Below, one piece after another: positions 34,133 to 44,022 of a stretch of DNA of 55,481 nucleotides. Made by a program: the position numbers and the translations under genes. Each line of letters begins with the position of its first letter. The first letter of the stretch is position 1. The stretch spans positions 686,962-742,442 of the forward strand of contig MNCI01008033.1 in assembly GCA_015680685.1 (NCBI GenBank), in the 5' to 3' direction. The stretch comes from Gnetum montanum. Taxonomy: Eukaryota; Streptophyta; Gnetopsida; Gnetales; Gnetaceae. Below the pieces are notes generated by a model. The model had not been told where the DNA came from. It did no database searches and saw nothing but the letters and a program-made list of their open reading frames with translations.

Positions 34133-34995
34133 TGATGAGCAATGAGTATACCCTATGCCCAACCATATGAATTACAAGCATTCACATGCAATCCAGTTGA
34201 ATTCCATAGACCTTTAGTTCCTAAGTAAATTCATTCTAAGAGGTGAAATCTAACCATGATGATCATTACCTTTCCAACTACACTTGTGAAGCTTAATTAT
34301 ATGGTTAATTGTAATTGGGTAACATGATTTTTATTATTTTATATTTTATTCATCTATGATTAATAACAAGTTGAAACTCAATTTATGAACCAATTTAAGT
34401 AATCTAATTACTAATTAATAGCTAACTATCCTAACATAAGCATCCAAGCCCACTTTTCGTACACATCCTAAATGCATACAACACTGTTAGGTTACCAAGC
34501 ATTAAGAATTGTTGGGATTACTAAGTGTTGTATGTTATGCTCGCTGCAATTGTACTTATGTGTTTAATCTATTTAGCTTAATTAATTAATTAAATAAATT
34601 CTTACTTATCATAATTAATCACATATTTAATGAAAATGATAAATGTAGAAATAAATCATTAATATATTCCAAATGCTACAAGGTTTGATCAAAAGGCTTA
34701 TCTTTATTGTCATTTACACTAGCGTGCTTAGGTACATCAGTGCTCAAATCGAGATTCATACACTTTCTGACTCTTGCTATGGGTACTCAGAAAAATATTC
34801 TAACTCACAAATGACAAAACTACAAGAGCTTTACTACAACTATGATAAGACCTCTCATAAACATGGTTGGTGAGCATGTATATCTAGACTTTATTGTGGA
34901 GCTACATCAATAGGATCTTGTAAACACAAAAAATACTACGTTGATGAGGCCATGTCAACGGGGGCCCATCAACTCGACACTTTGACACTTCATCA
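34133..34995 (-). repeat. 5' LTR of copy B (863 bp)
   Basis: Starts TGATGAGCAATGAG and ends GACACTTCATCA in + orientation. It shares subtype blocks with the LTR at 21254-22161. The TATA position is mutated. It lacks about 45 bases relative to its partner. Confidence 0.9.
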
Positions 34996-35540
34996 CTAAC
35001 ATTTTGGCAAAGTTTGAATTTTGAGCTTTTAAGAGCTCATTTCAATTTCTAAGTGATGTTAAATATTCTTGAGATGTTTAAGAAGGCTAGAGATGAGATC
35101 TCATGTTGATGGTGATGACATATGACATCACTTGTCAAAGTCCAAATGTGATGATGCTAATGTTGACAATGACATCAATATCAACACTATTAGCACTTTG
35201 TGAAATTTTGGACTTTCTTCCAAATGATAGTTTTTAAACTCATGGAATTCCATTTAACATTAGAACTGATGTTGAAGGTTACTAAGATCAGGTCAAGGAT
35301 CCTATGATACTTGCAAATGTTGTGAAATGATGATTAGAATGAAGGCATAAATGTTGGTAATGCTAACACTAATGCTAATGCTAGCGTTAATGTTAGCATC
35401 AACCATGGAGTTAGAAAAGTTTTCAGCCATGAAGTTAGAAAAGATTTTAGTGATTTCTTGATCCCAAAATTCTAACTCTTCAAATGCCAAAACTAACTCT
35501 AAAATTGGTTAAATTATGGTTTTTGAACATTGAGAGACCT
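34996..35540. repeat. Older repeat X, right part, with degenerate ~250-bp tandem units
   Basis: Resumes the sequence cut by element B. Recurrent blocks (AAATTTTG, GAGTTCAT / GAGCTCAT, AATTTCTAA, GATGTTGAGGAAG-like, GCTAATGCTAATGCT) appear in the same order at about 20980-21250, 34996-35150 and 35180-35400, so X contains a degenerate tandem array. Two perfect 9-bp inverted repeats built on AATGCTAAC-type words lie at 35360-35399 and 21012-21039. Confidence 0.55.
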
Positions 35541-35559
35541 GTAAAGGTGTGTGAGGATT

Positions 35560-36340
35560 GTTGAGCTTAGAAGGAGGATGAATAAGTTCTTGAATTTTGA
35601 ACTTAATGATATACACACATTGAATTTTAACATGGTTCCCCAACTTGGGTAGTTCACACTCAGAGGGTAGATCATGAGCACACCTCCAAACTTTGTTTCT
35701 CTCAAAATTTCATTGAAGGGTCCTCACCTTGTACAATCTTCAAGCCCTGCTCTGGAGTGTAGTACGGTAGCACCAATCACTCAACCATGTAAGGTCTCAT
35801 CAAGCTTGGAAATGTGATTTTAAGGCTTCCAAAACCTTTACAATCTTGACCTTCACACTAGAGTGCTATACCACAACAATAAAAAGTCAATCCCATAGGA
35901 TCTCGACAAGCTTAAGCACATTAACCCCATAGGCTAATAAGAATAAGAATTACAAGGGAAAATTGTAGCTCAGTTTGCTAATCCTTGTATAGTTAGGTAC
36001 AACACACTTTACAATGCTAAAATGTTAAGACAATGAAGAGTGATAGAGAATTCAATTATTACAAATGATTATACAATGAATACAATAAGGCTTGCACTCT
36101 TCCTAATGCACATCAAGTCTTCTTATACCTTTTGTGTTTCTAAATCCATCTTGGAACTCATGCAATGGCTAGCCAATGGTCACTAATGATCATGGGAGAC
36201 ATTTTCTTTGTGCCTAAGATGTCTCTTTAAATTTTCCTTCAATTTGGAAAGACATCTTTGTTTTGTGAGAAAAAAGAAAATGTTTTTGGTGTTTTGGATT
36301 TGTTATTTTTGTGTGGCTTTGCTTTATTTGGAGTAAGAAT
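35560..36340 (-). repeat. 3' LTR of the copia element (limits approximate)
   Basis: Bases 35991 to about 36265 match 39894 to about 40165 (shared AGTTAGGTACAACACAC and GATTATACAATGAATACAAT). The stretch 35560-35990 has no second copy in the window but reads as continuous LTR downstream sequence. Confidence 0.6.
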
Positions 36341-36359
36341 AAAATGAATGAAAATACTC

Positions 36360-36900
36360 ACATGATAAGACAAGGTCCTATCCCCATATCCTTGCATAGA
36401 GATGCCAATCAATGTTCATCTAAGGGTTTTGTGAAAGAATCAGCTAGTTGACTTTCAATTTCAATGAATTCTAGTTTGACATGACCACGTTGTGTATGCT
36501 CCTATATGAAATGATGGAAAATCTCAATATGTTTAGTACAAAAATGTTGGATTGGATTCTTGGCCATGTTGATGGCACTCTTGTTATCATAGTAAATAGG
36601 AGTTAAGTCTATGATTACTCCTAGATCTTTGAGAGTCTCCTTTATCTAAAGTAATTAAGAAAAACAACTACTAGCAAAGATGTCTTCACCTTCTGTGGTT
36701 GAAAGAGTTGTAGAGGTTTGCTTCTTGGTTGTCCAAGAAACAAGGCTACTTCCTAAAAAGAAACAATTACCCATCATGTTATGATGATCATCAGAATATT
36801 TTGTACAATTTGCATCAAAATAACTAACAAGATCAAGGGAGGAATCTTTTGGATACCAATGGTCCCAATTAGTAGTATCTTTTAAGTAGTAAAAGATTCA
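36360..36900 (-). pseudogene. copia RNase H
   Basis: On minus the end reads RTKHIEIFHHFI-like (here CTKHIEIFHHFI), GHVKLEFIEIESQLADSFTKPLDE, LCKDMGI, the standard C-terminus of Ty1/copia RNase H and of the polyprotein. The middle (36600-36880) includes the expected SCC-like and YYDNKSAI-like segments in broken form: the + strand at 36575 reads as ILYYDNKSAIN reversed. Stops are present; inactive. Confidence 0.75.
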
Positions 36901-37900
36901 TTTAATAGCTTGGTAGTAAGAATCTTTTGGAGTTGACTAATATCCAGCACACAATCCTACACTTAAATTGACTTGCAATTAGATAAAGAATACTACCAAT
37001 CATACCTCTATAAAGCTTGGGATCAAGTGGCATACCTTGATCATCCTTAACAAGTTTAGAATTTGTAGCTATTGGAGTACCTTTAGCTTTAACATTAGCC
37101 AAGTTGTATTTTAGCAGAAGATTTTTTACATACTTGGTTTGACATAAGAAGGTTCCATCAGTTTTCTGATAGATCTAAAACCCAAGAAAATTTTTGAGTT
37201 CTCCCATCATGTTCATTTCAAATTTAAACTACATGATATTAGAAAACTTCTTGCAAAGGATTTCATTAATGGCACCAAAAATAATATCATCAACATATAT
37301 TTGAACACCTAGAAGATCTTTTCCTTATCTTTTAATAAAAAATGTAACATTAGTCTTACCTCTTTCAAATCCATTAAATATAAGATGTTGAAAAAATTTT
37401 TCATACCAAGCTCTTGGAGCTTGTTTAAGACCATAGAGAGCCTTCTTGAGTTTGTAGACAATTGGTCTTGATGGAATCAACAAATCCTTTAGATTGTTCA
37501 ATATAAACTTCTTCTTGTATGGTTCCATTTAGGAATGCACTTTTGACATCCATTTGATAAAGCTTGATGTTTTTGATACTTGCAAAGCAAGAAGAAGTCT
37601 AATAGATTCTAGCCTAGCAACAAGAGAAAAAGTTTCATCAAATTCTACTCCTTCTTGTTGGTTGTATTCTTTGGTAATCAATCTAGCCTTATTCTTTATG
37701 ATGTTTCCATTTTCATCAGTCTTGTTTCTAAAGATCAATTTAGTCCCAATAATAGGTTTATTAGTAGGCCTAGGTGTTAATTCCCATACATCATTTCTAG
37801 CAAATTGGATAAGTTCATCTTGCATCACTGAAATCCACCCTTCCTCTCTTTTGTCTTCCTTAAACATTTTGGGTTCAAGTTGAGAAAGATATGTGGAAAA
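36900..37900 (-). pseudogene. copia reverse transcriptase
   Basis: Three open pieces cover it. 37867-37529 reads WISVMQDELIQFARNDVWEL, TKLIFRNKTDENGNIIKNKA, RLITKEYNQQEGVEFDETFS. 37528-37325 reads YKLKKALYGLKQAPRAWYEK. Then, past a stop, VQIYVDDIIFGAINEILCKKF holds the intact catalytic Y-V-D-D (37285-37296). 37102-36902 reads GTPIATNSKLVKDDQG and LYRGMIGSILYL. The wording is that of the Tork/SIRE group of plant copia elements. It is the best-preserved RT in the window, but a stop and frameshifts break it. Confidence 0.9.
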
Positions 37901-38009
37901 GGCATAGTTCTCTTTAATTTAGCTCCTAGTATGAATACCATCTTGAACTTCTCCAGTTACATCATTAATAGAGTAAGTTTTGCTAAGTCTATGAATTTTT
38001 GGTAGAGTG

Positions 38010-39125
38010 GGAGATATGTCTTAATCATCATCATTTTCATCCTCTTCATGCTCACTACTAGATTCTAAATTCTTGTCATCTTGTACTAAATTTTGGTTAG
38101 ATAATTTCTGAATGGGAATAGTTTCATCATCAAGTTGAAAATAAGTAATGTCAAAGTCATCTATTTTGACATTTATAGCTTCCTTTACTATATTTGTTCT
38201 TTTTTTAAACACTCTATATGTCCTACTAACTAGAGAAGAACCTAAGAAAATTCCTTCATTAGTTTTTGCATCAAAATTTCTCAAGGTATCTTTATCATTT
38301 AGGATATAGCATTTTGAACCAAAAACATGAAAGTAAGCTACTAAGGGCTTTCTTCTGGTCCATAATTCATAAGGGATTTTGGAAGTGAATCTTCTTATCA
38401 AAACTCTTTTGGACATGTAATAGGCAATGTTGATGGCTTCATCCCAGAAGTGGTGAGGAAGACCTTGATCATTTAATATCATTCCCCCCATCTCATTTAA
38501 GATTTTGTTCTTTTGTTTAGCTACATGATTTTGCTGAGGATTTCTTGCGGTAGAGGATTGATGTAGAATGTCATTCGTTTGATAAAACTATTTAAATTTT
38601 GCATTTTTAAACTCACCTCCATTGTCACTTCTAATAATTTTAATACCATATCCTTTTTCTTACTATATTTGATTGCAAGTTCTCAAAAAATGATCAAACA
38701 CTTCATCTTTGTGATATAAATAGATAACCCAAGTAAAGTGTTAATAATCATCAACAATAGTTTGAAAATATCTTTTCTTTCCTAGGCTAAGAGTTTGAAT
38801 TGGACCAACTACATCCATATGAAGTAATTCTAAGGGATGAGTAGTAGAAATACAAATTTTTTTACCAAATGTAACCCTTGTATATTTTCTCTTTTGATAG
38901 GCTTCACATGTATTTGGGTTGAAGTATTTGTGCTTAGGGAGACCATGCACAATTTCTTTTGTCACCAAGGTTTGAAGAATTTCCTTGTTGATGTGGCCCA
39001 ATTTCCTATGCCAAAGATGTGTATCACATGCACAACTTACTAAACACTTGGATTCAAGGTTAGGAGAGTTTCCAAATATAGTAGTATATACATTTTCTTT
39101 TCTAGATCCTTCAACCACAATATTT
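38010..39125 (-). pseudogene. copia integrase with GAG-pre-integrase zinc region
   Basis: From 39118 on minus: LWHRKLGHINKEILQTLV, then NTCEAYQKRK; in the H-H-C-C zinc site the last Cys is Tyr. The core has ELLHMDVVGPIQ (first Asp), IIRSDNGGEFKN (second Asp), and NPQQNHVAKQKNK, where the catalytic Glu of the usual PQQNGVVERKN is Lys. The open piece 38491-38021 (156 codons, the longest reading frame in the window) continues with HHFWDEAINIAYYMSKR, YELWTRRKPLVAYFHVFGSK, and GIFLGSS. Inactive by the Glu loss and stops. Confidence 0.9.
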
Positions 39126-39420
39126 TTTGTAAATAAATCTCATATTCTACAACTTTCATTTGAAAAGGAAACATTAAATTTGGAGTCACAAAATTGACTC
39201 ACACTAAGAAGATTATGTTTTAACCCATTAATGGAAAACACTTTGTTCACAATGGGTAATCCCTTATAGTTTCCTCCTATTGTATCAATACCTATTATAG
39301 GTGCTTCTATGTTAACCTCAAATGTAACTGTATCACAATTGTGTTTAGTGAAGTCAGTGAACTAGGATTTGTCACCTGTCATGTGCCTTGAACACCCACT
39401 GTCAATATACCATGTGCTAG
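39126..39420 (-). pseudogene. copia protease
   Basis: On minus around 39410: WYIDSGCSRHMTGDKS, with the catalytic Asp-Ser-Gly and the typical copia CSRHMTG intact. It continues through IIGIDTIGGNYKGLPI and LKHNLLSVSQFCD, then leads into the integrase zinc region. A stop falls shortly after the active site. It is the only protease in the window whose triad is undamaged. Confidence 0.85.
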
Positions 39421-39439
39421 CATTGTCATTGGAGAAGGT

Positions 39440-39892
39440 AATTTCTGCCATCAAATTCTTTTCAATATTTTCTTCTTTCTCTCTCCAACTGGATGGTTTT
39501 CTTTATAGGCTGGTTTTGAAAAAACCAAGAGTGATGATGCATTCTATGATAACAGTAAGCTTAAACATGACTTTATTTACCACAAAAGAAACATTTTAGG
39601 TTATTTGATCTAGAAGATTTTCCAAACTTGGCTAAATGTTTTTTTTTTTTTTGATTCTTGGGTTTCTCCAAAGAGCTCTTGTTCATTTGCTCAAACATTC
39701 TTATTAGTTTTTGAATCTCAACCCTAAGGTTAGAGATTTTCCTTTGAGGTAAGAACATTCATTATCAAGAATTTTTATTTTTATCTTCTTGGCATGTAAA
39801 GCATCTTTTATTTCAATGCACAGATTTTGAAAAGAAAGAATGCTATGGAAAAATGTTTTATATATATTTTCAAAGGGATCATTATTTTTATA
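39440..39892 (-). pseudogene. copia gag C-terminal remnant with zinc knuckle
   Basis: The open piece 39758-39573 is Lys-rich (KNQKKKKHLAKFGKSS) and ends in LKCFFCGK. Read through two stops it gives a C-x2-C-x4-H-x4-C zinc knuckle (Cys, Cys, His, Cys all present, about 39545-39590). The capsid part upstream is missing because the sequence jumps into the LTR at about 39892. The T14 run near 39642 encodes the Lys run. Confidence 0.75.
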
Positions 39893-40480
39893 CAGTTAGG
39901 TACAACACACATTACAATGCCAAAATGATAAGGCACTGAGAAGTAATAGAGAATTCAATGATTACAAATGATTATACAATGAATACAATAAGGCTTGCAC
40001 TTCTCCCAATGCACATTATGTCTTCTTATAACTACTGTGTTTCTAAATCCATCTTGGAACTTGTGCAACAGCTAGCCAATAGTCACTAACAATCATGGGA
40101 GACATCTTCTTCGTGCTTGGAATGTCTAAATTTTCCTTCAATTCTGGGAAGATGCCTTGTTTTGTAAAAGACATCTCTTTGAAGTCTCCATTTTGGAAGA
40201 CATCTTTGTCTTGTGGAAGACTTCTTTCTAGTACTAGCCTTCATCTAGTAAAGACATCTTTCTATGCTGAAGATGTCTTTTCCTAAAGAAATACATTTGC
40301 TATTTCTTGAAGACATCTTTACCTAAAACCACTTTAACTCTACCAAGATGTCTACTATTTCTCAAAGATGTCTTTCTCCATCTTCCTTTGCATGATGAAT
40401 CCTTCGTTCCTTGTCCATACCCTTGCTCAATTTTTTCCTACAAGAACAAAAATCACAAACATGCAAATAAACTTGTCTTT
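39893..40480 (-). repeat. 5' LTR of the copia element, truncated at its 3' end
   Basis: Shares 39894-40165 with 35991-36265. The rest (40165-40380) is a dense cluster of AAGACATCTT words, most of which are absent from the other copy. Right limit uncertain. Confidence 0.6.
40101..40375. repeat. Cluster of AAGACATCTT motifs in both orientations
   Basis: GACATCTT or its complement AAGATGTC occurs at about 40101, 40169, 40197, 40251, 40270, 40310, 40345 and 40365, several as the longer AAAGACATCTTT / AAAGATGTCTTT. Eight sites in 275 bases. Confidence 0.8.
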
Positions 40481-40795
40481 CATTTTTCTTAACATTTTTT
40501 CATACAAAAACCAAAAGGTCCATAGTGTGAAATGTTGCAAACTTAATGTATGAGATGACTCTGAGGTGTTGAGGCAAGTTTTGCCCTTTTTCATTTTCTA
40601 GAAGTTACTAAGTGAAGTGCATGAAGTCCTAGACACATGTCACCCTAGGTATATTAAAACATATGTAATGTTGCAAAATTTTGATTTTTATCTTGGTATG
40701 AAGAATGATATATCCACATATATTAGAAATTTTTCAACATGTCAAATAATCAGAGAAAAATAAAGAAACCTAGTGAATTATTTTAATCATTAGAG
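40481..40795. other. Unassigned sequence between copia LTR and chromovirus remnant
   Basis: No gene or clear repeat seen. May include the true end of the copia LTR. Confidence 0.4.
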
Positions 40796-41369
40796 ATTCC
40801 AACATGGAAATGGAAAGATGTAACCATGGACTTCATTATAGGACCTCCATTAACTAAGAAGTTGTATGACTCCATTTTGGTAGTTGTGAACAAACTATCA
40901 AAAATCGCTCATTTTATACCTTTTAAACCTAAGAAAACTATAGATGAATAGCTACAAAATTTGCACGAGAGATGTTCTATTTACATGGATGTTCCAAGTT
41001 GATCACATTTAACCAAGATCCAAAATTCATTTTCAAGTTTTGAAAAATGTTTTTCAAAGAGTTAGGTACTTAGTTAAAGTATAGCATAACATACCATCCT
41101 AAAACTAATGGTCAAAATAAATGAGTGAATAGGATCACTGAGGATATTTCAAAAAGTTATATTAGGAGTAGATCCAAGACTTGGAAGAATTACTTATGTT
41201 TGGTATAATTTGCATAGACTAACAACTATCAAGGATCAATTCATTAAGCTCTATTCAAAGTTGTGTATAAGTGAAACTATCAAATGAAATTTACTTAAAT
41301 TGATTCTACCTTATGAATTGAATGGAAGGAAAAGGAATTAAAGAGTATGGAAAATATTCTTATCAAAGT
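40796..41369 (+). pseudogene. Chromovirus-type Ty3/gypsy integrase remnant
   Basis: Translated on +: IPTWKWKDVTMDFIIGPPLT (first Asp of the core, expected WKWE-x-TMDFI-GLP), then DSILVVVNKLSKIAHFIPFK (expected DSIWVVVDRLTK-AHFIPV), then after frame disruptions SSFEKCFSKS, and HPKTNGQNK (expected HPQTDGQSE, catalytic Glu now Lys). ITEDISKSYI and WYNLHRLTTI-like segments follow. A final YLMN-MEGKGIKEYG just before 41370 is weakly like the chromodomain YLVKWKG motif. This wording is that of Tekay/Reina/CRM-type chromoviruses, distinct from all other elements here. gag, RT and the 5' half are missing. Confidence 0.8.
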
Positions 41370-42958
41370 TGTAACATCCCTACCTAAGATATCCCTTACT
41401 CCTTGGTATGTTTATGATTTAAACCTTTGACATTTTCTATGCTAATCTATGTCTATGGTTATTGATCCCTTTGTTATATTGATTATGCTTTGTGAGCTAT
41501 GTACCTTTTTCTTAGTTGTGTTAAATTTTTTAAATATTTACGGTTCTTTATGCATATTTCTTTATTTTTATTTTATTAATTATAATACTTTTATCATATG
41601 ATTGTATTTTTATATTTTAGTATCTTTTTAATACTTTTGATATTCTGGATTTATTTTTAATTTAGTACATGCATACTAACCTAGTTTATTAGAGTTTTGA
41701 GTTACCAAGTATTATGCATTGGATGCGTCATTTGCACATGAGGTACTACTTTGGTTTAGTATGCTTGTTTGAATAATTTGTATTTTTGAATAAAATTGTA
41801 TTTTTATAATTATTATTTTTGATTTTAATATCTTAATAACTTATGCTTTTAGATGATTCTAGGTCAACCTTTTGTTAGTTATGCTTTTTGCCCCTAGACT
41901 TTGTTATTAGTTGGGCTTAGTCATAGCTATTATCATAGAATTAGACATAGTCATTAACTTTGCTCGTAGGAGGTGTTAATTAGGCTAGCACTAGGCAACA
42001 ACTTATGTTACAAAAATATTTAAAAATATTTTTAGAAATTAGAAATTTCTTTTCAATTTAGATTTTAGCCCATGAGAGCACCCTACCAAACACTGACAAG
42101 TAATTGTGAGAATGCAACTTTTCCTTGAGAGCAACCTCTTCTCTTATCTTTGTAACATCTACAACATTGAACTAGAGAAGGAGGTTTGATTGGATTGACC
42201 ATGAACTAGCTAGTTTGAGATCTATAGCCAATTAGATCTTGTTTTAGATCTTGTCTAGAAGCCATTATTGATCCACCATTTTGCCTAGGATTTGAAGCCT
42301 GCCAAAAATATTGAAGCCATACAAGGATCCTTTACAACAGTGCTATCAATTTTATGTAAGATAATATGGTATTTTAGTACTTGAATTTTTTATTTTGTGT
42401 TTAGTATGCATCTTGTTTTGCTGAATCAATTTGTTCAACAATTATTTCTTGATTTCCTTGAATTCTAATATTTAAATATTTTAATAATTTTTTCTATAAT
42501 TTGGCTATTTTTGAGATTTTTTATCATACATGGGATATTAGCTAGTATTTTGAACAAGTTTGACAACATTTTGGTTAGTTTTCATAACATTTTTCATTTG
42601 TTCTAAATTATGCCAATAGTTTAGCTACATAACGAGGGTTTCAAACTATTTTTCTCATTTTTAACCTTAGAGATAACTCTAAATGAATGCTTAGTTCACC
42701 AACATACATCATTCAACATTCTCTGTTATCCATTTCAACCTAGTTGTGAGGTTGTGATGAACATTTTATTATATTTTTGAATTCCCCTCAATAAATGAAA
42801 CAACATTTGTGAAGTAACCTCTAACCTTTGAGCAATGGAAAATTATAACAATGGTCAAATGGCATTTCTAGGGCTTTCAAATGCCTAAAAACTAGTAATT
42901 AGTAATCTTTGATCTCTTAGCAGTTGTAGGATTCTAGAATAACCATGAGAATGTTACA
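41370..42958 (+). repeat. Probable 3' LTR of the chromovirus (1.6 kb)
   Basis: Begins TGTAACATCCC directly after the integrase remnant and a possible end GAATGTTACA at 42958 is its inverted repeat with one mismatch in ten. Between them it is AT-rich and noncoding. No second copy is in the window, so the end is provisional. Confidence 0.5.
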
Positions 42959-43147
42959 TTTTTCTTTGGTAATATTTTAGTTATTTTCAAACATTCATTC
43001 ATACTCATACTTTGGGTTTTAACCTTAATTGATACATTAGAACTTTTGATTTGACAACATTTATTGGCCTTTTGGTTTAAAAACTTAGCATGCTCCTTTA
43101 ACGTATTTTAATAAATGTGAGCTTTAGGCTCAATAATCATTCATTAT
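42959..43147. other. Left flank of element C
   Basis: Noncoding; ends in ATTAT, the target duplication of element C. Its continuation is at 53244. Confidence 0.6.
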
Positions 43148-44004
43148 TGATGAGCGGCGAGGTACCCCTATGCCCAACCATATGAATCACAAAGGCATTA
43201 CACATGATCTAGTTGAATTCTATGGACCTATAGTTATCTCATACATTAGTTCCTCTAGGAAGTGAAATAGTGTTGAGAACATTCGTTGCCTTCCCAACTA
43301 CACTTGTGAGGCTCAAGGGTATGGTTTAAGTGTAATTGAGGTATATAAATTTTTGTTATTTTATATTTTATGTAATCACCTACAATAAGAATAAGGGTAG
43401 AGTAGATTGAAAACTAATGTCTATTGTTTATCTAGCCTAACACAAGTAACCATCCCACTTTCCTAAACACATCTTAGACACATATAGCACTACTAGGCTA
43501 CCAAACGTTAAGCGTTGTTGGGTTACCAAGTACTATATGAATGCTCGAAGTTCTCATGTTTGTGTTCATTAACTACTGAAAATAAATTATTTAATCAAAC
43601 ACATTAAAGTAAAGAGAAAGAAAATAAAATGCAATAAAGAAACTATTAAGTTATTCTTAATGCTACAAGGATTGTCAAAAGAGTTCATTTTATTCCCATC
43701 ACACTATTGCACTCAGGTACACTAATGCTTGAATAAAGAACCATACACAATTTAGACTCCTTTTGTGGGCACTCAGAAAATATTCTAACTCCAGGAAGAA
43801 TAAATAGTAAGAGCTTCACTACCTTGCTTGAAAACTGAAAACTGACTAATGAAAAAAAATTGAAATTGGAGCCTAGGCATGGTATTTATAGACTCAAGGT
43901 ATATACCTCAATGTCAAATCTAGGCCTTGATGTCATTTATGCGACATCGTGCCCCCAATGTCACATACCTAGTGTCACGGCCAACATCAAATGGTGATTC
44001 ATCA
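43148..44004 (-). repeat. 3' LTR of copy C (857 bp)
   Basis: Starts TGATGAGCGGCGAGG and ends GGTGATTCATCA in + orientation. TATA box CTATAAATAC on minus at 43882-43891. Confidence 0.95.
43882..43891 (-). promoter_or_regulatory. TATA box of LTR C (3')
   Basis: CTATAAATAC on minus, identical in the 5' LTR of C at 53149-53158. Confidence 0.65.
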
Positions 44005-44022
44005 TACCCCCACGATTAAATG
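44005..44022 (-). other. Polypurine tract of copy C
   Basis: On minus TTAATCGTGGGGGTA adjoins the LTR start TGATGAATC. It is the least decayed of the three tracts. Confidence 0.75.

Larger units (their letters stand above)
21254..34995 (-). mobile_element. Athila-like copy B, full length (13.7 kb)
   Basis: Read on minus: 5' LTR (34995-34133), tRNA-Asp primer site, gag, protease, RT, RNase H, integrase, noncoding region with a hairpin, long 3' ORF, polypurine tract, 3' LTR (22161-21254). The two LTRs share subtype blocks absent from C (for example GATTAATAACAAGTTGAAAC), so they form a true pair; by eye they are roughly 85% identical, an old insertion. Flanks are CTGAT and CTAAC, only 3 of 5 matching, so the target duplication is decayed or not real. 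A foreign solo LTR sits inside at 27244-27846. Confidence 0.9.
35560..40480 (-). mobile_element. Ty1/copia element (Tork/SIRE-like), decayed
   Basis: On minus: LTR (from about 40480 down to 39893), a remnant of gag with a zinc knuckle, protease, integrase, RT, RNase H, LTR (about 36340 to 35560). The order PR-IN-RT-RH is diagnostic of Ty1/copia. The 5' LTR runs directly into mid-gag: its 3' end, the primer site and the gag N-terminus are missing, so one deletion removed them. The 3' LTR is longer at that end (35560-35990). Outer limits are approximate; no target duplication found. Confidence 0.8.

Noticed and set aside
21249-35000. CTGAT / CTAAC as the target duplication of copy B
   Set aside because: Only three of five bases agree; kept as a note, not called, although the element's limits are secure from the LTR ends.
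35302-35490. Minus-strand frame with alternating Ile/Ser (ISISVSI)
   Set aside because: It is the translation of the GCTAATGCTAATGCT short repeat, not a protein.
40095-40553. Three short + strand frames in the copia LTR
   Set aside because: They lie in the LTR motif cluster and have no conserved protein feature.
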